Assembly (NCBI GenBank): GCA_032622095.1
Contig: CP136061.1
Coordinates: forward strand, 128,290,754-128,354,753
From: Siphonodentalium dalli
Lineage: Eukaryota > Mollusca > Scaphopoda > Gadilida > Siphonodentaliidae
DNA length: 64,000 nt
Direction of reading: 5' to 3'
Part shown: piece by piece, positions 21,691 through 33,894 of the stretch
Numbering within the stretch: the first letter of the stretch is position 1
Layout of the letters: the number at the start of each line of letters is the position of its first letter
Notes under the pieces: generated by a model
Databases searched by the model: none
What the model saw: only the letters and a program-made list of their open reading frames with translations
Told to the model about the DNA's origin: nothing
Translations under genes and position numbers: made by a program

Positions 21691-24600
21691 ATTTCTTATT
21701 CAACGCTCGGAAGGGGATATGCTAACCTTTCGAATGATGTATAATATGTATCCCGGTACTGATTCCCGGTACTCGGATTTTTTCGTTTTTAGCTAATTTC
21801 TTATTCAACGCTCGCCGTTCCTGGCCAAGTGTACGCTTTGTTCGCAATATTAGTGTCTAAATGTTGCAATATTAATGAAGGGAAGATGCTAACCTTTCGA
21901 ATGATGTATAATATGTATCGTTACATAGCGCAAAACGCGAGAAATATTAGCTTATATCTCTGTTCCTGATTCCCGGTACTCGGATTTTTTCGTTTTGTAG
22001 CTAATTTCTTATTCAACGCTCTCTGTTCCTGGCCAAGTGTACGCTTTGTTCGCAATATTAGTGTCTAAATTTTGCAATATCAATGAAGGGGATACGCTAA
22101 CCTTTCGAATGATGTATAATATGTATCGTTACATAGCGCAAAACGCGAGAAATGTGAGCTTATATCTCTGTTCCTGATTCCCGGTACTCGGATTTTTTCC
22201 AGTTTTGTAGCTAATTTCTTATTCAACGCTCTCTGTTCCTGGCCAAGTGTACGCTTTGTTCGCAATATTAGTGTCTAAATGTTGCAATATTAATGCAGGG
22301 GATATGCTTACCTTTCGAATGATGTATAATATGTATCGTTACATAGCGCAAAACGCGAGAAATGTGAGCTTATATCTCTGTTCCTGATTCCCGGTACTCG
22401 GATTTTTTCGTTTTTAGCTAATTTCTTATTCAACGCTCGCCGTTCCTGGCCAAGTGTACGCTTTGTTCGCAATATTAGTGTCTAATTGTTGCACTATTAA
22501 TGAAGGGGCTATGCTAACCTTTCGAATGATGTATAATATGTATCGTTATATAGAGCAAAACGCGAGAAATGTGAGCTTATATCTCTGTTCCTGGTTCCTG
22601 TTACTCGAAATAGTCATTCTGTTACTCGGAACCCGTTCCTGTTCCTCGTTCCGTTTTGGATAATTTATGATTCACCGCTCGACGTTCCTAGCCCAATTAT
22701 TCGCATAGTTCTCATAAGTATCGTCTCACTGTTGCAATATTCATGAAGTGGAGAGGCCATGTTTTCGACTGGTGTATAAAGAGTATTTTTTGATTGCGTA
22801 AAACGCGAGAACATTAAGTTTATATCTCTGTTACTCGGAAAAAGTTTACGTTTTGCTAATTTCCGATTCACAGCTCGATGTTCGTGGCCAGATATACGCA
22901 TAGTTCTCAATAGTAGTGTTTAAATGTTGTAATATTAAAGAAGGAAGGTTGCATTGCTTTCGAATGATGTATAATATGTATTGTTTCATAGCTTAAAGCG
23001 TGAGACATTTGAACTTTGTTCCTCATTCCTGTTACTCCAAATAGTCGCTGCTTCACCATAAGTTGTTCCTGTTCTTTAAATAATTGTGAAGTGTGTGATT
23101 TGGAGGGGGGGTTGTAACCCCGGGATGGTCGAAAGGGCCAATAGGCCCTTTCCTTCACCCCTCATATTTTTGCCTTTATTGCGTACATAAGAAGAAAAAA
23201 GGAGCAATTTTGGACTTTTTTTATGTTCACTTTCTTTTATCTTGTGGTGGATGCTTTGAACAGGAAACCAAGAGCTGAGCGTGTGTCTTGACATATACCG
23301 TTCAAGATGTTCTTTCGAATTGGTCTCGTCCTCGTTCCTGTTACTTCAAATTCGTCAATTCGTACATAATCTGTTCCTATATGCCTGGTTTGAGATAACC
23401 CCGCCTACTGAATTTTCTGATTGGCTGCGCCATATATCCTATATATAGATATTTGTCCGGGGAATCTAAGATTTCGCCTAAAAGATATCATTCATTTTCA
23501 CACTTTGTCTGAACTTTATTGCACAAAAAGCATTTTATGCGACAGAAATGAATATAGTGAATGATACTCTTTCCATTTCTGTAAATACTTGGCAGTGACG
23601 TTGCGTAATTCGTGAGAAATCTGCGACTTTCTACGAAGTATAAGTTACGTACGTTCTTCGGGGTGCTAATTTCTGATTCAATGCTCACCGTTCCTGGCCA
23701 ATTGTACGCTTTGTTCGCAAAAGTAATATCTAAATGTTGCAATATTAATGAAGGGGAGATGCTAACCTTTCGAATGATGTATAATATGTATTTTTACATA
23801 GCGTAAAACGCGAGTAATATGCGCTTATATTTCTGTTCCTGATTCCTGTTAGTCGGATATTTTCCAGTTTTTAGCTAATTTCTTATTCAACGCTCGCCGT
23901 TCCTGGCCAATTGTACGCTTTGTTCGCAACATTGGTGTCTAAATGGTGCAATATTAATGAAGGGAATATGCTAACCTTTCGAATGATGTATAATATGTAT
24001 TTTTACATAGCGTAAAACGCGAGATATGTGAGCTTATATCTCTGTTCCTGATTCCTGTTAGTCGGATTTTTCCCAGTTTTTAGCTAATTTCTTATTCAAC
24101 ACTCGCCGTTCCTGGCCAAATATACGGTTTGTTCGCAATATTAGTGTCTAAATGTTGCAATATTAATGAAGGGGGTATGCTAACCTTTCGAATGATGTAT
24201 AATATGTATTTTTACATAGCGTAAAACGCGAGAAATATGAGCTTATATCTCTGTTCCTGATTCCTGTTAGTCGGATTTTTTCCAGTTTTTAGCTAATTTC
24301 TTATTCAACGCTCGCCGTTCCTGGCCAAATGTACGCTTTGTTCGCAATATTAGTGTCTAAATGTTGCAATATTAATGAAGGGGGTATGCTAACCTTTCGA
24401 ATGATGTATAATATGTATCGTTACATAGCGCAAAACGCGAGAAATGTTAGCTTATATCTCTGTTCCTGATTCCCGGTCCTCGGATTTTTTCGTTTTTAGC
24501 TAATTTCTTATTCAACGCTCGCCGTTCCTGGCCAAGTGTACGCTTTGTTCGCAATATTAGTGTCTAAATGTTGCACTATTAATGAAGGGGCTATGCTAAC

Positions 24601-24700
24601 CTTTCGAATGATGTATAATATGTATCGTTACATAGAGCAAAACGCGAGAAATGTGAGCTTATATCTCTGTTCCTCGTTCCTGTTACTCGAAATAGTCATT
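21691..24700 (-). repeat. 207-bp tandem arrays of the right arm
   Basis: The same units in reverse orientation occur in two blocks (about 21700-22660 and 23690-24700) around the unique segment. The number of units and several substitutions differ from the left arm. Confidence 0.85.
23122..23159 (-). ncRNA. Covarying hairpin motif, copy 2 (arm partner of copy 1)
   Basis: Reverse-strand copy of the motif at 20259-20296, present because the foldback arms are inverted copies. It is not an independent example. Confidence 0.4.
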
Positions 24701-24770
24701 CTGTTACTCGGAACTCGTTCCTGTTCCTCGTTCCGTTCCTGTTACTCGAAATAGTCAATCCCAATACAAA

Positions 24771-25329
24771 CGCCAATTAAAACAAGCGGGTGTCTATGAC
24801 CGGGGATTAGGAAAATTTCGGAAACGAAATATTACGCTGAATAAAGCCTGAATTATAACGTCTCAGTCGGCTGAGCCGCCATATTTCGTCAGCCACGAAC
24901 GTCGCGACTGAGCCGGCTTAGCTAGATAACCAGCCACGAAAATTGGTTCAGCCAGCCGTGAAAACTAGTTGTCGTGGCTTCGGGGTCTACTTGACGACAA
25001 TATGATATTTACGCGCTGATTATGTTTGGCATATGAACAAAACCAGGCAATTCTTCAAGGATTGTCCACTTATAAATGGACAATCGGTACCTAAAATGGT
25101 CATTTTATAGATGGACAATCCAACCACGCGTGGCACGCGAGCTTGGGATTGTCCACTAAATGAAGAAATGTTTTGCTAATCCTGCATGTTAGCTTCATAT
25201 TTAATATGAAGGGCAATAACTCTATAAATAATATTAATTTGCTAAATAACGGTGATTTGTATGAGAAGTGTTTTTTACGAAATAACGGAGATATTTGAAG
25301 ACGAGTTGTTGACGAAATAACGGAAATAT
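24771..25329. other. Non-coding spacer with short inverted repeats
   Basis: CAGCCACGAA-like words repeat at about 24889-24940. Around 25053-25160 the word GGATTGTCCAC and its complement occur several times and could form small hairpins. No gene. Confidence 0.45.
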
Positions 25330-26776
25330 TCGAAGAAGTTGTTTTTAAAGAGCCCGTGCGACGCCAGCTTCGCGCATGCACAGACCAGATAACGGAAACG
25401 GGTGGAGCTATCGACTTGAAATTTGGTTTTTGAATAGCCCGGACAACGTCGGGCTCATCGGCTAGTCTCATATATATTTTGAAGACCTCTGTCTGTCTGT
25501 CTGTCTGTATGTCATTAATACAAATCTACGATTCTCGACCGATCGGGACGAAACTTGGTACGTGTGTGTAGTTTGACCAGGCGGTGGACGATGTCGTATT
25601 GGCGAGCCCGTGCGGCGCCCGCTTCGCGCATGCGCAGACGAGATATCGGAAACTGGTGGAGCTATCGACTTTAAATTTGCTATGTGAATGTATCTTGCCC
25701 CGGATACGAATGTTATCGGGTCGCCGAGCCCGTGCGACGCCAGATTCGCGCATGCGCAGACGAGATCTCGGAAACGGGTGGAGCTATCGACTTGAAATTT
25801 GGATTGTGAATGTATCTTGCCCCGGATACGACTTTTATCGGGTCGCCGAGCCCGTGCGACTCCAGCTTCGCGCATGCGCAGACCAGATATCGGAAACGGG
25901 TAGAGCTATCGACTTTTGAAGACCTCTGTATGTCTGTCTGTATGTCTGTATGTCATTTATACAAATCTACGATTCTCGACCGATCGGGACGAAACTTGGT
26001 ACGTGTGTGTAGTTTGACCAGGCGGTCGTCGTTGTCGTATTGGTGAGCCCGTGCGGCGCCCGCTTCGCGCATGCGCAGACGAGATCTAGGAAACGGGTGG
26101 AGCTATCGACTTGAAATTTGCTATGTGAATGTATCTTGCCCAGTATTCGAATTTTATCGGGTCGCCGAGACCGTGCGACGTCAGTTTCGCGCATGCGCAG
26201 ACCAGATCTCGGAAACGGGTAGAGCTATCGACTTGAAATTTGGATTGTGAATGTATCTTGCCCCGGATACGAATTTTATCGGGTCGCCGAGCCCGTGCGA
26301 CGCCAGCTTCGCGCATGCGCAGACCAGATTTCGGAAAAGGGTAGAGCTATCGACTTGAAATTTGGTTTTTGAATAGCCCGGACAACGTCGGGCTGGGTAG
26401 AGCTATCGACTTGAAATTTGGTTTTTGAATAGCCCGGACAACGTCGGGCTCATCGGCTAGTCTCATATATATTTTGAAGACCTCTGTTTGTCTGTATGTT
26501 TGTTTGTCTGTCATTTATACAAATCTACGATTCTCGACCGATCGGGACGAAACTTGGTACGTGTGTGTAGTTTGACCAGGCGGTGGACGTTGTCGTATTG
26601 GCGAGCCCGTGCGGCGCCAGCTTAGCGCATGCGCAGACGAGATCTCGGAAACGGGTTGACCTATCGACTTGAAATTTGCTATGTGAATGTATCTTGCCCC
26701 GGATACGAATTTTATCGGGTTGCCGAGCCCGTGCGACGCCAGCTTCGCGTATGCGCAGACGAGATCTCGGAAACAG
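25330..26776 (+). mobile_element. Helitron-derived tandem array, forward half
   Basis: Units of about 120 bp (CGAGCCCGTGCGACGCCAGC, GCGCATGCGC, GGTGGAGCTATCGACTTGAA, ATGTATCTTGCCCCGGATAC) are repeated. Twice the array reaches the hairpin GCCCGGACAACGTCGGGC followed by TCATCGG and CTAG (25462-25465 and 26457-26460). These are the 3'-end features of Helitrons: a hairpin about 10 bases before CTRR. Each CTAG is followed at once by TCTCATATATATTTTGAAG, a plausible Helitron 5' end beginning TC. No Rep/helicase frame is present. Confidence 0.7.
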
Positions 26777-28012
26777 AGATCTGGTCTGCGCATGCGCATG
26801 CGCGAAGCTGGCGTCGCACTGGCTCGGCGACCCGATAAAATTCGTATCCGAGGCAAGATACATTCACATAGCAACTTTCAAGTCGATAGCTCCGCCCGTT
26901 TCCGGCTCGGCGACCCGATAAAATTCGTATCCGGGGCAAGATACATTCACATACCAAATTTCAAGTCGATACCTTCACCCGTTTCCGAGATCTCGTCTGC
27001 GATGCGCGAAGCTGGCGTCGCACGGACTCGGCGACCCGATAAAATTCGTATCCGGGGCAAGATACATTCACATAGCAAATTTCAAGTCGATAGCTCCACC
27101 CGTTTCCGATATCTCGTCTGCGCATGCGCGAAGCGGGCGCCGCACGGGCTCGCCAATGCGACAACGTCGACCGCCTGGTCAAACTACACACACGTGCCAA
27201 GTTTCGTCCCGATCGGTCGAGAATCGTAGATTTGTATTAATGACAGACAAACAAACAAACAAACAGACAGACAGAGGTCTTCGAAATATATATGAGACTA
27301 GCCGATGAGCCCGACGTTGTCCGGGCTATTCAAAAACAAAATTTCAAGTCGATAGCTCTACCCAGCCCGACGTTGTCCGGGCTATTCAAAAACCAAATTT
27401 CAAGTCGATAGCTCTACCCTTTTTCCGAAATCTGGTCTGCGCATGCGCGAAGCTGGCGTCGCACGGGCTCGGCGACCCGATAAAATTCGTATCCGGGCCA
27501 AGATACATTCACATACCAAATTTCAAGTCGATAGCTCTACCCGTTTCCGAGATCTGGTCTGCGCATGCGCGAAACTGACTTCGCACGGTTTCGGCGACCC
27601 GATAAAATTCGAATACGACAACGACGACCGCCTGGTCAAACTACACACACGTACCAAGTTTCGTCCCGATCGGTCGAGAATCGTAGATTTGTATAAATGA
27701 CATACAGACATACAGACATACAGACAGACATACAGAGGTCTTCAAAATATATATGAGACTAGCCGATGAGCCCGACGTTGTCCGGGCTATTCATCCGGGC
27801 TATTCAAAAACCAAATTTCAAGTCGATAGCTCTACCCGTTTCCGATATCTGGTCTGCGCATGCGCGAAGCTGGAGTCGCACGGGCTCGGCGACCCGATAA
27901 AATTCGTATCCGGGGCAAGATACATTCACAATCCAAATTTCAAGTCGATAGCTGCACCCGTTTCCGGGTATATATATATACGGAAGTCTCAAATTATATA
28001 GTAGAAGACTAG
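26777..28012 (-). mobile_element. Helitron-derived array, reverse half
   Basis: The same units run in the opposite direction from about 26777. Reverse-strand CTAG ends lie at 27298-27301 and 27759-27762. A different reverse-strand end lies at 28009-28012: hairpin CCACGCCAGTGGCGGG, then ATAACCTG, CTAG and TCTTCTACTATATAATTTG. The flip makes 25330-28012 a third palindrome in this window. Confidence 0.65.
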
Positions 28013-29617
28013 CAGGTTATCCCGCCACTGGCGTGGTTGGTCAGAAACATGACATTTTTAAAATTATTTTGTTTGTATTTAATTTTGTTTTTATTTTTTA
28101 ATATTTATTTTAAAAAAAATATTTAATTGAATTGAATTTTTTTTTTTTAATTTAATTTTTATTTTATTCGGCCTTTTTCGGGCGGAAAAACTGACCCGAT
28201 GAAATCCCCCCTTTCCTTCCTATGAACGACAGCACAACACGCATTTGTTGTTTTTCATGAATTAATTCATGGTACCCGTCCCTCAAAGACTGACCCGTTT
28301 CCGAGATCTCGTCTGCGATGCGCGAAGCTGGCGTCGCACGGACTCGGCGACCCGATAAAATTCGTATCCGGGGCAAGATACATTCACATAGCAAATTTCA
28401 AGTCGATAGCTCCACCCGTTTCCGATATCTCGTCTGCGCATGCGCGAAGCGGGCGCCGCACGGGCTCGCCAATGCGACAACGTCGACCGCCTGGTCAAAC
28501 TACACACACGTGCCAAGTTTCGTCCCGATCGGTCGAGAATCGTAGATTTGTATTAATGACAGACAAACAAACAAACAAACAGACAGACAGAGGTCTTCGA
28601 AATATATATGAGACTAGCCGATGAGCCCGACGTTGTCCGGGCTATTCAAAAACAAAATTTCAAGTCGATAGCTCTACCCAGCCCGACGTTGTCCGGGCTA
28701 TTCAAAAACCAAATTTCAAGTCGATAGCTCTACCCTTTTTCCGAAATCTGGTCTGCGCATGCGCGAAGCTGGCGTCGCACGGGCTCGGCGACCCGATAAA
28801 ATTCGTATCCGGGCCAAGATACATTCACATACCAAATTTCAAGTCGATAGCTCTACCCGTTTCCGAGATCTGGTCTGCGCATGCGCGAAACTGACTTCGC
28901 ACGGTTTCGGCGACCCGATAAAATTCGAATACGACAACGACGACCGCCTGGTCAAACTACACACACGTACCAAGTTTCGTCCCGATCGGTCGAGAATCGT
29001 AGATTTGTATAAATGACATACAGACATACAGACATACAGACATACAGACATACAGAGGTCTTCAAAATATATATGAGACTAGCCGATGAGCCCGACGTTG
29101 TCCGGGCTATTCATCCGGGCTATTCAAAAACCAAATTTCAAGTCGATAGCTCTACCCGTTTCCGATATCTGGTCTGCGCATGCGCGAAGCTGGAGTCGCA
29201 CGGGCTCGGCGACCCGATAAAATTCGTATCCGGGGCAAGATACATTCACAATCCAAATTTCAAGTCGATAGCTGCACCCGTTTCCGGGTATATATATATA
29301 CGGAAGTCTCAAATTATATAGTAGAAGACTAGCAGGTTATCCCGCCACTGGCGTGGTTGGTCAGAAACATGACATTTTTAAAATTATTTTGTTTGTATTT
29401 AATTTTGTTTTTATTTTTTAATATTTATTTTAAAAAAAATATTTAATTGAATTGAAATTTTTTTTTTTAATTTAATTTTTATTTTATTCGGCCTTTTTCG
29501 GGCGGAAAAACTGACCCGATGAAATCCCCCCTTTCCTTCCTATGAACGACAGCACAACACGCATTTGTTGTTTTTCATGAATTAATTCATGGTACCCGTC
29601 CCTCAAAGACTGACCCG
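26982..29617 (+). repeat. Near-identical 1.3-kb direct tandem duplication
   Basis: 26982-28297 and 28298-29617 are the same sequence, offset by 1316 bp at the start and 1320 bp at the end. The differences I see are a 4-bp change in a (CAGACATA)n stretch and one base in a poly-T run. The junctions share ACCCGTTTCCG and GACTGACCCG. The duplication is either very recent or an assembly artefact. Confidence 0.85.
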
Positions 29618-30275
29618 ATGAAAAATTCCCCTGTTCCTAGGACATATATGACACAACAACCCATTCTGCCTTTTTAATCGAGATAATTGCATTCCGCGTT
29701 TCGTTTTGCATCCGTATTTTACGCATGGGTAGCCGTTTAGCAGCTTCGATTGTTATCAGGCGGAAAAACTGACCCGATGAAATCCCCCCTTTCCTTCCTA
29801 TGAACGACAGCACAACACGCATTTTTTGTTTTTCATGAATTAATTCATGGTACCCGTCCGTCAAAGACTGACCCGATGAAAAATTCCCCTGTTCCTAGGA
29901 CATATATGACACAACAACCCATTCTGCCATTTAATCGAGTTAATTGCATTCCGCGTTTCGTTTTGCATCCGTATTTTACGCATGGGTAGCCGATTAGCAG
30001 CTTCGATTGTAATCGGGCGGAAAAACTTACCCGATGAAATCCCCCTTCCCTTCCTATGAAAGACAGCACAACACGCATTTTTTGTTTTTCATCAATTAAT
30101 TCATGGTACCCGTTCCTCAAAGACTGACCCGATGAAAAATTCCCCTGTTCCTAGGACATATATGACACAACAACCCATTCTGCCTTTTTAATCGAGATAA
30201 TTGCATTCCGCGTTTCGTTTTGCATCCGTATTTTACGCATGGGTAGCCGTTTAGCAGCTTCGATTGTAATAAAGA
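29501..30275 (+). repeat. 257-bp tandem repeat, three units
   Basis: Units start at GGCGGAAAAACTGACCCGAT at 29501, 29759 and 30016. Each carries CCCCTGTTCCTAGGACATAT and ends near GCAGCTTCGATTGT. The last unit is followed directly by AATAAAGAGCGTT. Confidence 0.85.
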
Positions 30276-30284
30276 GCGTTAATC

Positions 30285-30365
30285 CTTAAAGGGATACTGT
30301 AGCAAAATACTGAAAACCAAATCTGCGGGTCGCCGACGTCCTTGGCCTTGCGTCTCTGACCTTTC
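30285..30365 (+). repeat. TIR-like block shared with 42360-42445
   Basis: TTAAAGGGATACTGTAG, then AAAATACTGAAAACCAAATC and GCGGGTCGCCGACGTCC, is found as an inverted copy at about 42375-42445. TTAA plus a GTACTGTA-like word matches the tips of the element at 9044-10582, so this is probably an end of the same transposon family. Confidence 0.6.
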
Positions 30366-32789
30366 GTGACGGAAGTAAAATTTACGTTTCGCGCATGCGC
30401 TAAGTGCACTTTTTTTGTACTTAATAAAATGACGCGAACAAAGTTTTTCATCTTACTGAATTCAAACTTAATTGGTCAGAACACGTATGTTGACATTCAC
30501 ATTGTTGTTGACATTTTGATTGAATTTTGTTAGCGGCAACACCTCGGAGATTAAACACACACAGACTGATTATACACCAGCGAACATTCTCACAAGAAGA
30601 AAACCACAACACAAGTGATCTAATTATAATCATGTTGTCAAATGCAAGTGACTACTGGACGTTGGAACACAACAACAACAACAACACTCTAACTCTCTGT
30701 TACAACTTAGTTATGTACAGTGTGTATAACAACAGAATGAAATGTACCAACTACAACTGTGGAATTTGACAATACTATTATAATTAGGATTTGGACTGAA
30801 CTGGACTTAAGTCAAGCTGGAGTACATATTCATTTGCAATGGAATTATGGATGTACAACTTACTACAAGTGCCAAAACACTCAACATTTTATTTACAGTT
30901 GCTACCACTACTGCCGTACTGGCACTAGTAAATTTAAAATGACTGTTTCCAAGTAGTATGTCCTGTGGTATAAAATAAACCCTAAATTAATGTGGAAGGT
31001 TTATTCAAGTATTTTATTAATACATAGCTCTAGCCTAGTCTAGGCTGTTATTAGCCAAATATTCTACAATAAATCTAGTTCAGCCATTAACGTAGTGCCT
31101 ACCTTACTTACAGCAATCTGCGAAAGCGTTCATAATGACTCATATTGACCTAGGCTACAATAAATCCTGCCAGAAGCTGAGGTTTGGCACAGCATTCAGC
31201 AATATATAAATTGGCAATTAAGTTGCCAGTTATATTTAACTTATAATATATGATTTCATACTAATTGCCTGACATAATTGCCTGCTATTGAAATTTGAGA
31301 ATAGGTGCGATTGACTTCAGACTCATATTTTCACTTCTCATCCCCATGATTTGCATCTGACATAGTAGTAGTCTCAATCCAGGATCCAGGATTAAATTTC
31401 AAGTCTGAAACATCTAGTGCGAGTCAATTGTGGTGATCAGTTATTGACAGATTGTTTATTTATATTTAATTTAATTACTTAATACTTGATAAGTGGCTCA
31501 AACTATGTACTAACCACTTGACTACATATTGATTAATTTAGTGCAAATTCATAGCAAGTACCATAATAAATCAATTTGAAAATCAGTGTTCTTGAAACAA
31601 TCTCTCCATGAGGTCATCGGTGGTGCTATCCCTTCCTCTCCAACTGATGCTGAATACTAGTACTAATTATAACAGATAGAGGTGATTTCTGTGTACCAGA
31701 TATTCTAAGATATATCTAATTGAGAATGATTGTCTGTGAGTAGTGAGGGTGTTACCCACCCCCCCCCCCCCCCAGGGAGTAGTGAGGGTGTTACCCCCTC
31801 CCATTTTGATAGAGGTGATGTCTGTGTACCAGATATTCTAAGATATATCTCATTGAGAATGATTATCTGGGAGTAGTGAGGGTGTTTAACTGTTACATCC
31901 CCACCCAATTCTTGTATGCACTGCTTTTATAGCATCAAATTATAAAAAAAAATTATGATTTATTAGTCACAATAACATATTGTGATGTAATTCAGTCTCA
32001 AACATCTTGATGTGTTTGAAGTTATGAACAAGACTGCAGCAATTGTGCGAAAATTACCACATTTAATAGTGGGAAATAACCTTGACTTGTATCCTAGATA
32101 TTCTTAACCAGTACTCAGGAGTCACTGTGGGCCCTTTCTGTTAACTGTTATTCCAGATTCATGTTGTTACTAGTAGGTGTGACATCCTCAGTAATTACTA
32201 ATTAGGGTAGTATTTTCTATGTAGGAATATGTACCGGTACATAAACCTGATATAAATAAACAAGATTCAAATTCACAAATCCTTCCAATTGCATGTCCAT
32301 TTTGAGGTCTTACTTTCCCTATTACAGAAGAAAGTTAAACTTTTCCCAGATTCAGAATTTTTTTGAGATATGTGCCTTCAGAAACAGCAGTTTATCAGGT
32401 TATGTAGCCTCAATTTATCAGACTGAGCCAAATTCAATACTTTATGTTTAAGTATTCCAAAAACTAGATAGAATGAAACTCTATATATAATTCATTGTTT
32501 TTAGTGATTTTCTGACTAGATTGTGCAAAAAATATTCTTTCTTAATCTATGATTAAGAAGACAAAATGTGTTTTCCATTGTATTTGCCCATAAACAGAAC
32601 TTGGTTGATGAAATGCCATATTTGAGATCATGTAACTCAATAAATTTATATCCGTATGCCCTGCTTTTCTTGTAACATTTTAAGTATACGGTACTAGATT
32701 AAACTAACTGAATTTCCATTGTTGATCATATTTTTTTCAAACTAAAGTGTTGTAAGAGGAAAGTTCAAATGAATTTTCACATTAAACAC
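30366..32789. other. Intergenic, nothing coding recognised
   Basis: AT-rich. A diverged direct repeat of about 115 bp is noted separately at 31675-31890. No exon or RNA gene supported. Confidence 0.5.
31675..31890 (+). repeat. Two-unit direct repeat of about 115 bp
   Basis: GTGTACCAGATATTCTAAGA, ATATATCT and GAGTAGTGAGGGTGTTA occur in the same order twice. A C-run (about 31758-31773) lies between them. Confidence 0.75.
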
Positions 32790-33894
32790 CAGGGGTGCTA
32801 TTCACCGGCTGGGTTTATAATATAGTCCAGGTAGTTTTACGAGGCAACGCTCAATGCGAAGCTATCGGTGGACATATCAATGGGAAGAGATCGCCGCGCC
32901 ATATAGGATTATCCAATCAAGGTGATTGGCGTCAATCATAGATTGACCACCGGTCACATAACATGCAGCGTGTAACAGTACACGTTTGTACACATTTCAA
33001 CAATGAGCAACCGAGGAAAAGGACGTGGGGGAAAATATACCACCGACGACATGGGGGGAGGGGTCTACAAATAAAATCGGTATGTAGGGCTCGGGTGGGT
33101 GGGTGGTCCAGAGGCCGAAACAATCGTGCTTGTAATTTTTTTTCCAAAATGGGTTTTTTTCAAACAATTTACAAGTACTGACCATGTAATGTTGTTTGTA
33201 AGCATGTTAGTATCATGTTTGTTGGCATATGGCTATATAGACAGCTATAGTGACTATTTAGCCTCAGATTTAGCAACATTCTGGATTTCACAGGATCCCG
33301 TCCCACTTCTCAGTGGAAAACCGTAATTCAGTAAAAAAAAAAAATAATGTATTACCCAGTTGTATTACCCGAATAAAAGTAATAAAATACAAAAATCTGT
33401 ATCACAAATACTACATGGTGAATACTCAATGATGACTAGATATCATTGACCCGATTGTTGCATAACATGAAATTGAAAAGGGTATCTCATAAATTTCTAA
33501 TGTCTGAAATACTGTCTTGTTCTGGCGTGCAATCAAATTCATTCCTTCTGGTTATTTCTCATCTTGAATGATTGCAAGTAATGTTAATTTGCAGCACTTA
33601 TCCAAATAAAACTGAATTGGTTATGATGAATGACCGTTACTGTTTATTGTTCAGACAATCCCAACTGAAGGTGACGCTATTCTCCTTGAATTTACGAACT
33701 TCATCTTGAAGCTTAAATACTGCTCAACAAGACTAAACTACAATACTAATTATATACTGTTATCGCTTACAAATAGATGAACTGAAATAATGTGATGCAT
33801 TCAGATGCTTTGAGAAATGACATTCTTCAAAGTTCAAAATAAAATCAAGAATAAAATCTGACTGAGACTATACTGCAGACTCTAGTGCACAAAT

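Larger units (their letters stand above)
18865..24762. mobile_element. Foldback DNA transposon 2 with 8-bp target duplication
   Basis: The left terminus GGGATTGACTATTTCGAGTA at 18865 is mirrored by the right terminus ending at 24762. The 8 bp AATACAAA flank both ends exactly (18857-18864 and 24763-24770). The two arms, about 2.8 and 3.1 kb, are inverted copies over most of their length and meet near 21690. Each arm contains a tandem array of about 207-bp units and a unique block (19750-20520, mirrored at about 22910-23700). The arms differ by scattered substitutions, so this is not a simple sequencing fold-back. No transposase frame is present. The architecture is the same as that of the element at 2388-6213, with a different sequence. 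Confidence 0.88.

Noticed and set aside
25100-29321. Many Arg-rich frames of 60-180 codons (for example 26687-27229)
   Set aside because: Periodic translations of the Helitron-derived repeat on both strands, with no domain.
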